Positions 1-11,566 of a DNA stretch of 64,000 nucleotides are shown here, piece by piece (position 1 is the stretch's first letter; every line of letters starts with the position of its first letter). The stretch comes from Monosiga brevicollis MX1 (lineage: Eukaryota > Opisthokonta > Choanoflagellata > Craspedida > Salpingoecidae). The notes below the pieces were generated by a model. It saw only the letters and a list, made by a program, of their open reading frames with translations, was not told the DNA's origin and did not search any database. The stretch covers positions 391,483-455,482 of the forward strand of contig NW_001865058.1 in NCBI RefSeq assembly GCF_000002865.3, in the 5' to 3' direction. The position numbers were made by a program, and so were the translations under genes.

Positions 1-2076
1 CTTTGGGCAGACGCTGAGCGGTTTGATGAAGCGTTTGCTTGAGCATGGCGCCAACATTGCGAGCATTCCGGCGGCCCTCGGGCAGCGCGGAGAGCAAAAG
101 AGCCAGAGATCCCGTCACAACGGGAGAAGCGACGCTGCAACCAGTCAGCAAAGCCGTGTTGAGTGTCAGAAGTGAGCGCGTGTGCAGCAAAGAGAGGCCC
201 CGTTGCTTCACCGCGGCTCACCTGGTACCACTCAGTGTCCGGCAACCGCCACCAGGTTTGGGGCCTCGAACTGTTGAGCCATAGGTAACAATATCAGGCT
301 TGACACGCCCCATTCCCCAGGGAAGCTCCCACAACGTCATGCCTGCATGGATAGGAGGGCAGGGGTGAATCGTTTATGGGCGGGATGCACAACAAACTGG
401 CTTCCGGCAGAATGTTACCTCGCGAGGAAAAGTGGGCCAGCTCATCCCGATAATCGATTCCACCCACGCCAATCACCTACGCAGAGGCATGTATAGGAGC
501 ATGACGAGAGGCTAGACATGATCATGCCAAGGCGCCATCGTGTCGAATGGTTTGGCGAGAGGATTGTCGTTGCGACCTACGCTGTTCATGTCACCAGGAT
601 TATTCAAGGTGCCATAGAGGGGCCCATCATTTCCAATGGCCGAGACCAGGACAATGCCACGCGCGGTCAGTTCCTGAACCTTGGCCACAAAGGGCTCGTC
701 GCGAAAGTCGGGACCTCCAATACTCAAGTTGATCAAGTGCACACGGCGGGCCATGGCATAGTTGAAGGCGTTGAGAAACCAGGAGGTATAAGAGACTTGT
801 TTGCGGGTAAAGACACGGTAGGCGTGGATTTCAGCCAAGGGCGCGAGGCCCTGGCAGTCGCTGTGGGATGCAATGACACCTGCGAGCCAGAGGCACGTGA
901 TTTAGACAGCGCTCGTGATATCGTGTGGTTGGTGAAGAGGCTGGGCAAGAGTACCATGCCGTACCGGCAACAAAAGTGCCATGTCCCAATTGATCATCCA
1001 GGACATGCTCATCGGTCCAATCTGTACGCTCCTGTTCCAAGTCCAGAGGAGCAAAGAGCATTTGGAAACGAACAGGAGAAGTGAGCGGGCGTCTGTTTTC
1101 AGCGTGAGTTGGCGGCCAAGTGTATGGGAAGGGGTCTATGTTGAGCGAGTGAGAGGGTGGTAGCGTGGCAGGCAGGCTATGTGGGTGTTAGACTCACGAC
1201 GATGTTCCTGATCTGGCGGTGGGTTGCCGCAATGCCGGTATCGAAGACAGCGACGCGCACGCCTGTCAACAGCGCGGGCAGACGGATGCAGTGTCAGATC
1301 TGGGAGAGCACGCATAGCGTCGAGATGCTTGGCCAAGACGCAGGTGGACGGGGGGCCTTGATGTACCTTGGCCTTGATAGCCAAGGGCCCAGAGACGATG
1401 CGCTTGCAGATGGAAGACCAAGGCGGCGGGGTCGTCAGCGGCTATGTTTTGAGGCGCTTGCAGGACGCGGGGGCCACTGTCACCCTCTGCGCTAGAGCCG
1501 CAGGGCCGGCGACTGGAATAGACAGTAAAAAAAGCTTGGGTGAAGGGGGGAAGAAGACGGACCAGGACGGACGAGGGAGGGGCCCCTGGAAGTCAGGAGT
1601 TGATACGAGCGAGGAGGAACGGGTTGAGCCAACCTGGCATTGAAGGAATCCAGGTGCTGCAACTGTCTGGGTTGAACTGGGCGATCGGGTTGTAGGGCAC
1701 GAAACGCGGGGCCCAAGTGGGAGGGAAGCTGTCGCTGCCAGGCCTGGTGCTCTTGATCGGAGCAGTTGTGCAACTCCACGACGACGAAATCGGTTGCGTG
1801 TGGGTGAAGCAGACGTCCCGGCAGGGCAGGGATGGTGACGCGGCAATTGGCTCCAGGGGAGGGGATCGCTGCAAGGCGAGCTTCCCATTCCCAGGGCATG
1901 CGATACTCGGACCAGGATACCATGTAGCGCGCGCGCGAGGCCACGGGTGTGGTACCTGCGCCCGTCAATGCCCAGCAGCTCAAGAGCGTGCCGAGCAGCA
2001 GAGCGCGCACCCCCGAGCCAACCGCCCCAATCATGCTACCGCTTGCCTCACCGCCCAGCGGCAAAAGCAGCGACAA
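1..2076 (-). CDS. MBTPS1: Membrane-bound transcription factor site-1 protease (subtilase), 3' part beyond window
   Basis: Subtilisin-type serine protease of the S1P/SKI-1 family, which in animals cleaves SREBP, ATF6 and other membrane proteins in the Golgi lumen. Exons readable on the minus strand: about 1600-2076 (start Met and hydrophobic signal peptide), 1367-1511, 1198-1262, 965-1031, 581-879, 419-476, 222-342 and 1-134, with GT/AG borders. The triad is present: Asp in VAVFDTG (about 1240), His in LGHGTFVAG (about 975), oxyanion Asn in [12 protein letters not shown] (about 640) and Ser in LSGTS/VASP, split by the intron at 135-221. Segments such as [14 protein letters not shown] and [10 protein letters not shown] closely follow animal S1P. 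The C-terminal half, including any transmembrane anchor, lies before position 1. The border of the first exon (near 1600-1640) is uncertain. Confidence 0.9.
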
Positions 2077-2976
2077 GCAGCAGTACCAACAGCACAGCCG
2101 CCTAGTCGTTCACCCACCTCATCTCCCACGCACAAACCTCAAAACCCGCCGTACCACATGGCTCCTTCCTCCGCCAGATGCGCCACCAGCAGCCGCAGCA
2201 GCAGCAGCAGCAGCAGCAGCCGCAGCAGCAGCAGCAGCAGCAGCAGCAGCGCCCGAGCCACCAACAAGGAGGGCCCTAAGAGATAGTGTGAATATAAGCA
2301 CACTTTAAAGTGAACCACTTTAAATATACATACCCCTCTAAGATAGTATAGCACAGTCTTTCATGTGGTAATAGCGAGAGAGAGTCAAAGAGAGAGAGAC
2401 AAAGAGAGAGACTCAGGAGAGACAGAGGGAGACAGAGCGAGACTTTGAGAGGGGAAGAGAGAGAGAGAGAGAGAGAGACTTTTGAGAGAGAGACTTTGTG
2501 AGAGAGAGAGAGAGAGAGACTTTTATTTTGTTTCTTCTGCTCTCTCTGTGGTTTGAGGTCAGTGGTGAAGGTGACGTGGGTATGTGTGTGTGTGTGTGTG
2601 TGTGTGGAGCCGCCAGTGCGACCCGAGAGAGGGAGCAGGGCGACCCCAGAGCGAACAGGGGCGAGGCGGACGGCCGTGGGCAACATGTGAAGGGGTTTGG
2701 CTTTGAACGTGGATGGGGGTCGGTGTAGTTGGGGCGAGCGGTCGAGGTTCTTTTGAATGTACGGCTCTGGTTGTGGTGCTCTCTCACTCATGGTGCTCGG
2801 ATGTGTCACTGGGTGCAGCCGTCGTGTGGTTTCTGCTTCTTCTCTGGGCGCACAGCAGTGGCAGGCTCGTTGGACCTGGACAGCGCATTTGCCACGCCTT
2901 GTGTGGCGCAGGTTTTTCCCCAGTCTTACTCGGCGTCGAATACGGACTTGACTCTGTCTACCACTTCAACAGCGCC
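2077..2976. repeat. Intergenic spacer with CAG, GA and GT microsatellites
   Basis: No gene is visible between the divergent S1P and PSMA2 genes. The spacer holds a CAG/AGC trinucleotide tract (about 2193-2255), a GA-rich polypurine tract (about 2370-2520) and a (GT)n run (about 2583-2607). The open frames across the CAG tract (poly-Ala, poly-Ser or poly-Leu) are repeat artefacts. Confidence 0.7.
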
Positions 2977-4738
2977 ATGACGTCGCGTTACAGCTTCAGT
3001 TTGACGACCTTTAGGTAGAATCTGCGCAGCGTCACCCTTTCTCGCTGGTGCTGGCCATGGAAGAAAAAAAAAACAACCGCACCCAGTTCAGTTCTGATGT
3101 TCCTCATCCCCCTTTCGACCGGTTGATGCCTGGCTGTTTGCCACTATAGCCCTTCGGGCAAGTTGGTGCAGATTGAGTATGCATTGCAGGCCGTGGCTTC
3201 GGGCAACACATCACTCGGCATTAAAGGTTTGTTGAGTGTGCAGGCCTCGTCCTCCTTCTTAGAGCGGTGCTTGAGAATCGTTGTTGTTGAGAAAAGAAGA
3301 GGCCAACTTTGTGGCCGGACTGGCCGCTTCGCCTGTGGGTGAATGGCGACAGCCGTGCCATCTACTTGACTGACCCTGCTCGCGTTGTGCTCTTGTGTTT
3401 GGTAACCAGCCATTGATGGCGCCGTCATTGCCACCGAGAAGAAGACCCCATCACACCTTGTCGACTCGGAGAGTTTCTTCAAGGTTGGTACCCCTGGCTT
3501 CCCGATTCACCAAGCAGATGCACCGCCGTCTGGGTTGCATGCTTGTTCTGGACTTGAGGTTAAACCACAATATTGCGTCTGCTCCTGAGGCGGGGGACGC
3601 GCTCAACTTATTCAATCGTCTTTGTCTTGTAGGTTGAGAAGTTGACCGAGACTGCTGGCATGGTTTACAGTGGCATGGGCCCGGACAAACGGTCGGTATC
3701 TTGGCACTGGTGGACTTTCTTGTGCTCCACTGTGTTGAACAGTCGTCAACCCGATCGTTTCTTGTGTTCAGTGTGCTTTCCTCTTGAAGCATGTGCCGCG
3801 TTTATTGGTCTTCCCGGTTTGGACCAACGGAACCTGTTCACCCCGCTCACGTTGGTTCCGCTGCTTTTGCATTTTGCTGTCGGGGCTTGTGCACCAGGGT
3901 GCTTCTGGCCAAGGCCCGCAAGCTTGCCCAGGCCTACTTTTTGACATACCGCGAGCACATTCCCGTGCGCCGTCTCGTGCAGCAAATTGCCCAAGTCATG
4001 CAAGAGTACACTCAAAAGGGGTCAGTTCCTTCTCCTTCTTTCTCTTGTTTCCTTCTCCTTCCTCCGCCATCCTTCTACAGCGTCATTCCATACCGTCTCA
4101 CCGGATCTGCTTTGTGGCATGTGCTCATGTTCTGTGGACAGTGGCGTGCGTCCCTTTGGCGTCTCCCTCCTGGTGATTGGCCTGAATCCTGATGGCAAAA
4201 CCACGGGCCTGTACCAAATTGACCCCTCGGTGCGTACCAAATTATGGCGGGCAATGTGGTGCTGCACGTTTGACACGGCCCCCATTCGATCCAGCTCCTC
4301 GTCCCTTGTACTCATCTTCTCTTTTTGTCGGGTATGTGTGGTGGTTCGCCGTGTTCGTCAGGGCTCTTACTTTGCCTGGAAGGCGGCTGCCATCGGCAAG
4401 AACATGGTCAATGCCAAAACCTTTTTGGAGAAGCGTTACAACGAGGAGCTCGAGCTGGAAGATGCCGTGCACACGGCCATCCTAACTCTCAAGGAAGGCT
4501 TTGAGGGTGTCATGACAGAGACCAACATTGAGATTGGCATCGTGAACAAGGACGGCTTCCGCCGCCTCGAGGTGAGTGTTTTGTATCGTGCTGGCTCGGG
4601 TTGTCTTGATTGATCAACGAGGCTGGCACCTGTTGCGCTGCCCCACTGACGGTTGTATGTGTGTGCGTGTGTGTGCGCGTGCGTATGGTTACCCAGCCAA
4701 CCGAGGTCAAGGACTATCTGGCCGCCATTGCTGCATAA
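2977..4738 (+). CDS. PSMA2: 20S proteasome subunit alpha type 2
   Basis: Alpha-ring subunit alpha2 of the 20S proteasome. Eight exons: 2977-3014, 3150-3226, 3410-3483, 3633-3691, 3898-4020, 4142-4229, 4362-4571 and 4697-4738. They total 711 nt including the stop, so 236 residues (the human protein has 234). All junctions keep phase. The N-terminus reads [10 protein letters not shown] then [12 protein letters not shown], the proteasome alpha-subunit signature. Further matches are [62 protein letters not shown] and the end [13 protein letters not shown], nearly identical to animal PSMA2. Alpha subunits are structural and gate the core particle; none of the catalytic beta-type Thr is expected. 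The start Met was chosen because it lies just before the conserved YSFSLTTF segment. Confidence 0.97.
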
Positions 4739-5140
4739 GGCTATTTTTTCTCTGCTGTGTGTTTGAGACCTCTTGCTTGTCCAAGACAAGACTGTGTTTC
4801 CCTGTCTCCGTCATGCCTTTCTCCCCTTATCAGTCCTAAGCCTTGCTTGTCGTTCTGCCAGCCTGGAGTTTTTGACCCTAACCGCCCTTGGCAGTTGCAT
4901 CTTGGCTTGGGTCATGTTGTTGCTACTTGTCCATCTCTCTCTCTACGACAATTTAGAGACATTTGTCCGTCGACAGCCCACTGATTTCCTCATTCTGATT
5001 TTGCAACATGCAGTGCCCGATCCTGGAGCCTTGCGCACCCTTCAATCCGAGCATGTCCTTTCGGATGGTTTGCCCTTGGCCTCCCAACGGCTTTGCGCTT
5101 GCCGCTACCACATGAAAGTCATTGGTCACTGATCACCAAG

Positions 5141-5196
<56 letters not shown>

Positions 5197-5716
5197 GGCA
5201 AAAAGGTCAGGTAGCAAGAAGAATAAATTGATCGACAAAAATCTGGTTTAATTAATTGTCATTTCTTTTCTCTGCCCTGTTCATCGCAAAAGGTCTGTGT
5301 GTGTCTCTGATGAAACTCGTGTGTGTGTGTGTGTGTGTGTGTGTGAGTGAGTAGTTAGACCGACGAAACGGCAGCGCCGGCCAGTGGCGTGAGCGCTGTG
5401 AGAGGGTTGTCTTCAAAGGGGGAAATACGAGTTTGTTGGTGATCATGGGGGAGACAAGGTCGGAGTTGGACATTGGTCGATTCTGTCAAGTCTTGTGCCC
5501 TCCTGATCTTAAAGCAGGGCATGCGACGTTGATGGCTCCCTGGCGAGCGGCAGCGCCGAGGCCACCACGGTGTTCTGGGGCCTTTGCTCGCGTCTGCGCG
5601 TGTGCATTGATCTTTCCATCCAACATGTGACATTGTGGCCTCAACTGATGGGCTCACGCTTTTTTTTTCTTTTTTTTTGCGCCTGTTTGGCTTCTTACGT
5701 TGACAGAACAAGCATC
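4739..5716. repeat. Intergenic spacer with CA and GT repeats
   Basis: No convincing gene. A (CA)n run lies at about 5143-5194, then an AATAAA at 5222-5227, then a (GT)n run at about 5320-5346. Open frames here (for example 4773-5132) show no recognisable domain and are probably chance. Confidence 0.6.
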
Positions 5717-6285
5717 ATGAGCTTTTTTTTCCGACCCGCTATGCGCAACGCGCGCCAGATGAACGGCCCCATGCGCCGTGCCATGTCCACCTTTGAAGAG
5801 CAGGTCGCCGAGTCCAAGCAGCATGCTGGTGAGGCCTTTTTCTGTGTGAAGACTGGGACTTCTTGGGCCCCTACCCCTTCTTTTTTTTTTTGGTTGCATG
5901 GTCACTTCAAGGGCGGGGAGGGGTGACAGGCTGGTTGCGGGTCAGCATGTCGATGATATCGTGACATGAATGGGTCGCGGCGCCTCAAGCAGGCCTGGTT
6001 AGTTCGTGTATTGCTCCGACCATCTCATGTCTGCTCATGGCCGACCTTGCAGAGACCATCGGCACCTTCCGCAACGTGTCGTACCTTGGTATGGTGGCTT
6101 GCGTGATCATCGCCTACAAGTCGTTCTTCCTGGCCGAGCACGAGCACGCCCCCGAGTTCAAGCCCTGGTCTCACATGCGCAAGCGCGCCACCAAGTTCCC
6201 CTGGGGCGATGGTGATCACTCTCTCTTCCACAACCCCGAGGCCAACGCTCTCCCCAGCGGCTACGAAGAGGGTGCCCACCACTAA
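5717..6285 (+). CDS. COX6A: Cytochrome c oxidase subunit 6A
   Basis: Nuclear-encoded subunit VIa of mitochondrial complex IV, a single-pass inner-membrane protein. Two exons, 5717-5828 and 6053-6285 (345 nt with stop, 114 residues), joined in phase 1. Exon 1 gives an Arg-rich, acid-free start (MSFFFRPAMRNARQM), typical of a mitochondrial presequence. Exon 2 contains one hydrophobic segment (VSYLGMVACVIIAY) and then the family signature FPWGDGDHSLFHNP followed by LPSGYE. The acceptor at 6050-6052 was preferred because it restores GAG across the junction and avoids the in-frame upstream Met. Confidence 0.95.
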
Positions 6286-6807
6286 CTTGCTTCTCGAAAG
6301 CGCTCCATGTATATTGGTGATGGCTCTTGCCTTTTCTTGTCCAATGGTTTGCTAGCGTTGTTGGGTCGAGGTGCCAGGTAATATAGCCCTGGCCTCGTAC
6401 GCATCAGCAGCCAGGCTTGTTTCTGGTGCTGATCTGGGCCCTTCCCTGTTCCGTTTTTTTTTTACCACCCTGCTCATGGGCCATCATGCCCGCTCTACCC
6501 GTGTCGCGCCGGTGTTGGGCTTCAGCAAGCCGCACCGGCTCTTCCTTTCTTAATCAACCTTGTTTTGGCGTATCCAGCTCTTCATCTCTCCGGTTGAAGT
6601 CACGACCTTTAACCTTCATGTTGTCTTGACTCGATCAAATGATTACGGGGTGAGAGGAGGGTAAGGCACTCTGCTCAAATTTAACCAGGGGGTGCACAGA
6701 ACCTTGCTCACAAAATGGGTCGGGCAACCACGGTTCATCGTCGTAATTATTGCAAAGGAAGAGGGGACACGGAAAGAGAATCAGGCTGTACTGTTAGTCG
6801 GAGAAGC
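6286..6807. other. Intergenic, nothing seen
   Basis: Convergent spacer between COX6A and CNOT10. No domain, RNA gene or marked repeat is visible. It should contain both 3' untranslated regions. Confidence 0.5.
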
Positions 6808-9800
6808 TCAGGGGTAAATGACTGGTTCACCACCCATCAGATGGTGGCGGGCCACACGCAGGGCCTCATCAGGCTTGTCAAGGGCCAAATGGCAATGCAC
6901 CAGCAAGCCGACGGCGTGGTTCAGAGTGGCTGGTGTGGTGATTTGGGCCATGGCCTTTTGTACGCACGTCAGCGCTGTCGTGTAGGCCTGTTGCCGGCAG
7001 TGAACGGCCGCCAGGCTAAGGAGAGCTTGGGCCGGGAACTCTGATTGGACAGTGTACGCTTGCTCCTGGCTGCCCGTCGCATGAGCAGCGGTGTCGCCAC
7101 CGTCATCATCGTGCTCATCGGCAGCCAATTTCGTGGATTCCGCGTGCAACGCACCAAGCCTTTCCGGATCCACGTGTGCAAGAGCCTCCTCTAGCCGATC
7201 TGCGCCAGAGGACGACCAAGTTGAGCAAGGTCGGCGCAAGCGCCGAACCAAGTCACTCATTGCTGGGGTATATGGCGGGCGAGTGCGCGGGTCAAAACTT
7301 TCAACAAACCTGCTTGCGCTAGAGCTTGAGCCATGTAGAGATGGGCATGGGCTTTTACGGCGCTTGAAGCACCATCCGCCTCGAGCACTTGCCGACCATG
7401 TGACACGGCATCCATGTAGTTGCCAGCCTCCACTGCCACAAAGGCCAAGAGCATGTGGATCTATAACACACACGTGCCATCAAAATCCAGCGTAAGCAGG
7501 ACGTGGATGAAATCGTTGCATGCATACCGAGGCACACACAGAGACAGAGACAGAGACAGAGACAGAGACAGAGACAGAGACAGAGACAGAGGCAGAGGCA
7601 GAGACAGAGACAGAGACAGAGACAGAGACAGAGACAGAGACAGAGACAGAGACAGAGACAGAGACAGAGACAGAGACAGAGACAGAGACAGAGATAAGAG
7701 ACACACTCCCTCTCGCTCTATCTCTAGCTGCCCCTGCCTCATTTTGCTGGGTGTTACGAACATGGAGAATGAGTCGGGTCAGCTCGCCCGCATCCAAAGG
7801 CCCTTGTAGTGTGCCTAAAGTATACGCTGCCGGCATTTTCGGCTCATCTGCACGTAGTGCGAGTCAGGGCAAATGAGACCCGTGTGGTTCCATACTGACG
7901 TTGGTTCCCAAGGTCAACCACCTTTGCCCCGAACCAAGCATAGGCCCTATCACCTTGGACACCATGCTTCTTCCCCTTCCTGTTGCCTATCGCTTGTTCT
8001 GATACAACAGGGTAGCCATTGCACAGGCGAATAATCCCAACAACACAGCGCACCTTTGTTTGCCAAACTATTCTGGAGCTCAGTGGCCAGGTGCAGCGCC
8101 CAAGTGAGGTGGCTGGCGGCATTGTCTAGCGACAGCTCGTCTGATGCTTCAGCCAGACTAGGTGGCGTCAGCAGCCAGAGGCATGGTGGGCAGTAGACAG
8201 CGCAGGCCGCTTGATGAGGGGCACGGCAACGTTTGACGGACACTTCTGATGCCGGGCATGTGGGTCAACGTACCGTGCTGGCTCAAAAGGCTGGTGGAGG
8301 AGCTTGCGGTGATCAGCAGCACCCACCATTGTGTTACCCGTGGGCGCAGCCCTTGCACGTGTGGCCTCACAGCAGGCATGGATACAACATTCAGCCAACC
8401 GCACCCAGTGGTGAGGGGATGAGGCACGCCACGGCGTTACCATGGTAAAGCGCTGAGAGGGCGCCGTCATCGGCCAGGAGTGAGAAAAGGAACCAGAAGA
8501 ATGGCCGGGCCTGGGTTGGGGAGCTGTGCCAAGGATACCCACCTCGTGAGCAGCCATATATTGATGCAGCTGGAAGAGGGCAAGTCCTTCGTTAAAAACG
8601 AGTTCAGCGCGATGGTCTTCGTGTGGTTGGAGAGGTGGGTTTGCTGCTTGCCGTTGCCGGTGCGCGTCCTGACTCTGTGCAAAATATAGGTGTGCCAACG
8701 AAGGCTTGCCCATCTGTGCCCCGGTTGACGATGTAGATGAGTCAAGCGGGCCAGGCATAACGCTGCTCTTCTTCTTTCATGACCATGCTTTCATGTGTGT
8801 CGTTGTGAGGGTTCGGGTGGGCCAGCCGTACAAGCACGGGCGCGTCATCACGCTACCTTGAGGTGGACACAACCCATGTTGTTGTAATACGTGATGCCAA
8901 GCTCATCAAGACGCGCCGCCTCCTATGCTCATCGTACAGAGCCACGGGCGCGTCGGCCGGTGAGGGGGCCATGGCGCTTGTGGGCGCTTCTAGACTGCTT
9001 GAGTAGTGAGCACGTACCAGATCTTTAACGGGCCACGAGTTGAGCAATTTGATGGCTTTGCGGCAATTGCCTCGCAGATATTCGTACGAGGCCCGCAAGA
9101 CCAGGGCCGTGATGTTCTGCCGACGACGTGGGTATGAGAAAGACCGTGACGGTTCCACAAAAGGACACGATATGCCCGAGCTGTGCCAAGTGCGCCACGA
9201 ATGTGTACCTTGGTCTGACTGTTCAGGGTTGCCTTGATCTCACGTTTACACGCTTTCATGTTGCGGGTCAAGAGGTGCAGGCGTGCGCGGAGCTGGGAGA
9301 GTTTGTTATGCAGTGCCTCCAAGTCCTGGTCCACAGTGCCTGGGTCACGAATGGATTGTGATGGTCGGTGGTGGGTGAGTGTCTATCAGCACATGTTGGC
9401 TAGCCATGTAGCGCACAAGGGCGCAATTGTACGGTGGCGGGCGTTGGATATCGGGGGTAAAGGCATGCGCTGCATACCCGTGGCAAGGTCAGTGCCCGCA
9501 TCAGTTGTCTCGGGTCCAGAGGAGGTGTTGCCTTTGCTCGTCGCAGATTCATCACCGTCGTTGGGACGTAGTGCGGCTTCAAGTTGGGCCAGAGCCTGTC
9601 GTGCTTGTTCCGGCTAGTGCAAGCAGACATGGGGGTTTGGATGAGCAAGCCCATGGGCTCGGCAGCGATGGGCTTGAAGGATTTGCGCTCGTACCTGGCC
9701 CTGTTGAATGAGAATGTCGATCAAAAGCATCGCGCGCAGTGCAGTGGTTGTCTCGTCTACGGGTGCGACGCAGGTGCGTCAGATATTAGAATGTGTAGTC

Positions 9801-10614
9801 TGATGCAAGCGGGCATCAAGCGGCAGGACAAAAGGCGGGGGCGGGGGGGGACGGCTGGGCGCACACACCGGCGAGGCGGACGTCTGGGGCCACGGTAGCG
9901 AGGCGGGTCTGGGCTTGATCAAACCGCTTATGCTGGTGAAGAAAAAAGAGGACAGGTCGGGGTGAGCAGGACAGGAGGGGGGTTGCTTCGTGTGTCTTGA
10001 AAAAAAAAAAAAAAAAAAAAACCAAACAAACAACTAACAACAACAACAACAACGCAAAAGCACGGGTTTTGGGGGTCAGACTGACCCTTTGATGTAGTAC
10101 GCTTTCGTTGTAGGCGATGAGGCCACGGAGATCGCGCAAGTCCTTGCCTGTCTCCGACTCGGCGGCTTGAGCCTACGACGTTGTAGCACAGGTAAGAAGA
10201 AGTTGTGCAAGAAGCAAGGAGGTCCACCCCAAAAGTGGGCGTGGATGAGGCAGCCTGTGCGGGATGGGGGACCTTAGTATCCAGATCTTTAAGGGCCTCG
10301 ATCAGTTTAGTATCATCGCCTTGCGGGTTGCGCGCAAAGGCAGCGACGGCTCGGTTGAGCTCAAGCTAAATGGGGAGGGCCAAGTCGATACACAAGGGCC
10401 AGGGTGAGAGAGCAGGGGTATGATGGCAGTTGCAGCAACGGCGTTCAGGGGTTTGGGGGTCGTTCTGAAGAACCTTGAGAAGTTGCACGGGTTTGCCCTT
10501 GTAAGCTTGCTCGAGTTGCTCGGTGAGCTTGAGGCAGCGGTCATATTCGTGCTTTTCAAAGGCCTCGTGCGCCTGTGCAGCAATGAGCTGAGCATTGTCC
10601 TCCTCCGATGCCAT
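6808..10614 (-). CDS. CNOT10: CCR4-NOT transcription complex subunit 10
   Basis: TPR-repeat subunit of the CCR4-NOT deadenylase complex, which in animals pairs with CNOT11. The start Met (10612-10614) opens [19 protein letters not shown], followed by [20 protein letters not shown], a first TPR. The second exon, 10273-10365, gives [18 protein letters not shown]. Later exons carry [14 protein letters not shown] (about 9275), [17 protein letters not shown] (about 9060-9120), [14 protein letters not shown] (about 8560), [13 protein letters not shown] (about 8380) and [15 protein letters not shown] (about 7420), each colinear with human CNOT10. The last exon ends at TGA 6808-6810 after [11 protein letters not shown]. 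Introns contain a (GAGACA)n array and a poly-A run. Several internal exon borders are unresolved. Confidence 0.87.
7537..7697. repeat. (GAGACA)n hexanucleotide array in a CNOT10 intron
   Basis: About 26 near-perfect copies of GAGACA on the plus strand with two GAGGCA variants. It is pyrimidine-rich on the CNOT10 sense strand. A six-base unit leaves every frame open, producing spurious ET, RD and QR dipeptide ORFs. Confidence 0.9.
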
Positions 10615-11566
10615 GTTGGCGGTCGAGGCGGCGAGGGGTTGCACTTGCGCCTGTTCAAGCGGAAAGGCGGCGAACGAGATGCGTGTGGTGAGTGCATTGA
10701 AAGGAAGCGAAGTCGATCAACACAGAAGGAACAAGGTGGAAGCGCTTGGAGGGTCGCTGGATTGGGGACCCTCGGCTGTTTCGGTCAAGCTCAGAAGAAG
10801 AACGGGAAAAAGGAGCCAGAGGCGAAGAAGACGAAATCCTCAAACGTTGAGACAGCGAAAAGGACGCCACATGACCAAGGATTCCCTGTGCCCATATCAT
10901 CCCGTCTCAAAGAGGCATGTTACCCCACAGCCGGCGAGACGGGAGCTGGTGCCAGTGCGATGTGTCGTCTGCTGCGCCCTGAACGGCTCGCTCGCGGCGG
11001 CGATGGTTGACAACACCTGTTGATGACAAAATTCGAAACTGAAAGAGCGAGGGAGAGAGAGAGAGAGAGAAAAGCGAGAAGAGAGAGAAGAGAGACGAGA
11101 CGAGAGAGAGAGAAAGAGAGAGAGAGAGAGATCAAGAGAGATCAAGAGAGATCAAGAGAGAGAGAGACGAGAGAGAAGAGAGAGACGAGAGAGAGATCAA
11201 GAGATCGAGATAATGTATCCAGAGATCAAGAGAGATCAAGAGAGAGAGGGAGAGAATTGGTTTGGTCAGACTCTTTCTGAAAGAGAGAAGAGAGATCCAG
11301 AAGAGACTCACATTTGTCAGACGTTTTCAGGGTTCTGATTTTAGTGACTGACGTCGTCGCTGGCGAGGTGAGCTGGTCTTGACTGGATGGTGCTTTGCTT
11401 TGCGTGCTTTTGCGTGCCGTTGGGTGCCGTTGGGTGCCTTTGGGTGCCTTTGGGTTTGGTTGCGCCATGCATCTTTGCCAATGTCTCACGTGAATGCGTT
11501 TTTGATTCGAGTAGCACGGAGCGCCTCATCCATCTTCGGCCCAGAGTTGTCTCAAGTATCCCGATC
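10615..11566. repeat. Divergent spacer with GA-rich satellite
   Basis: Spacer between the minus-strand CNOT10 start and the plus-strand membrane-protein start, so it must hold both promoters. A polypurine GAGA tract with interspersed GAGATCAA units fills about 11045-11300. A short repeated GTGCC(G/T)TTGG-type sequence lies at about 11405-11455. No gene is seen. Confidence 0.6.

Noticed and set aside
2119-2354. Poly-Ala, poly-Leu and poly-Ser ORFs
   Set aside because: They are translations of a CAG/AGC microsatellite with no domain on either side.
4757-5132. Possible small hydrophobic gene after PSMA2
   Set aside because: No domain, weak composition and overlapping open frames in all three phases; more likely 3' untranslated and spacer sequence.
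7480-7876. Dipeptide-repeat ORFs (ET, RD, QR, SV, SL) on both strands
   Set aside because: All are frames of the (GAGACA)n array inside a CNOT10 intron.
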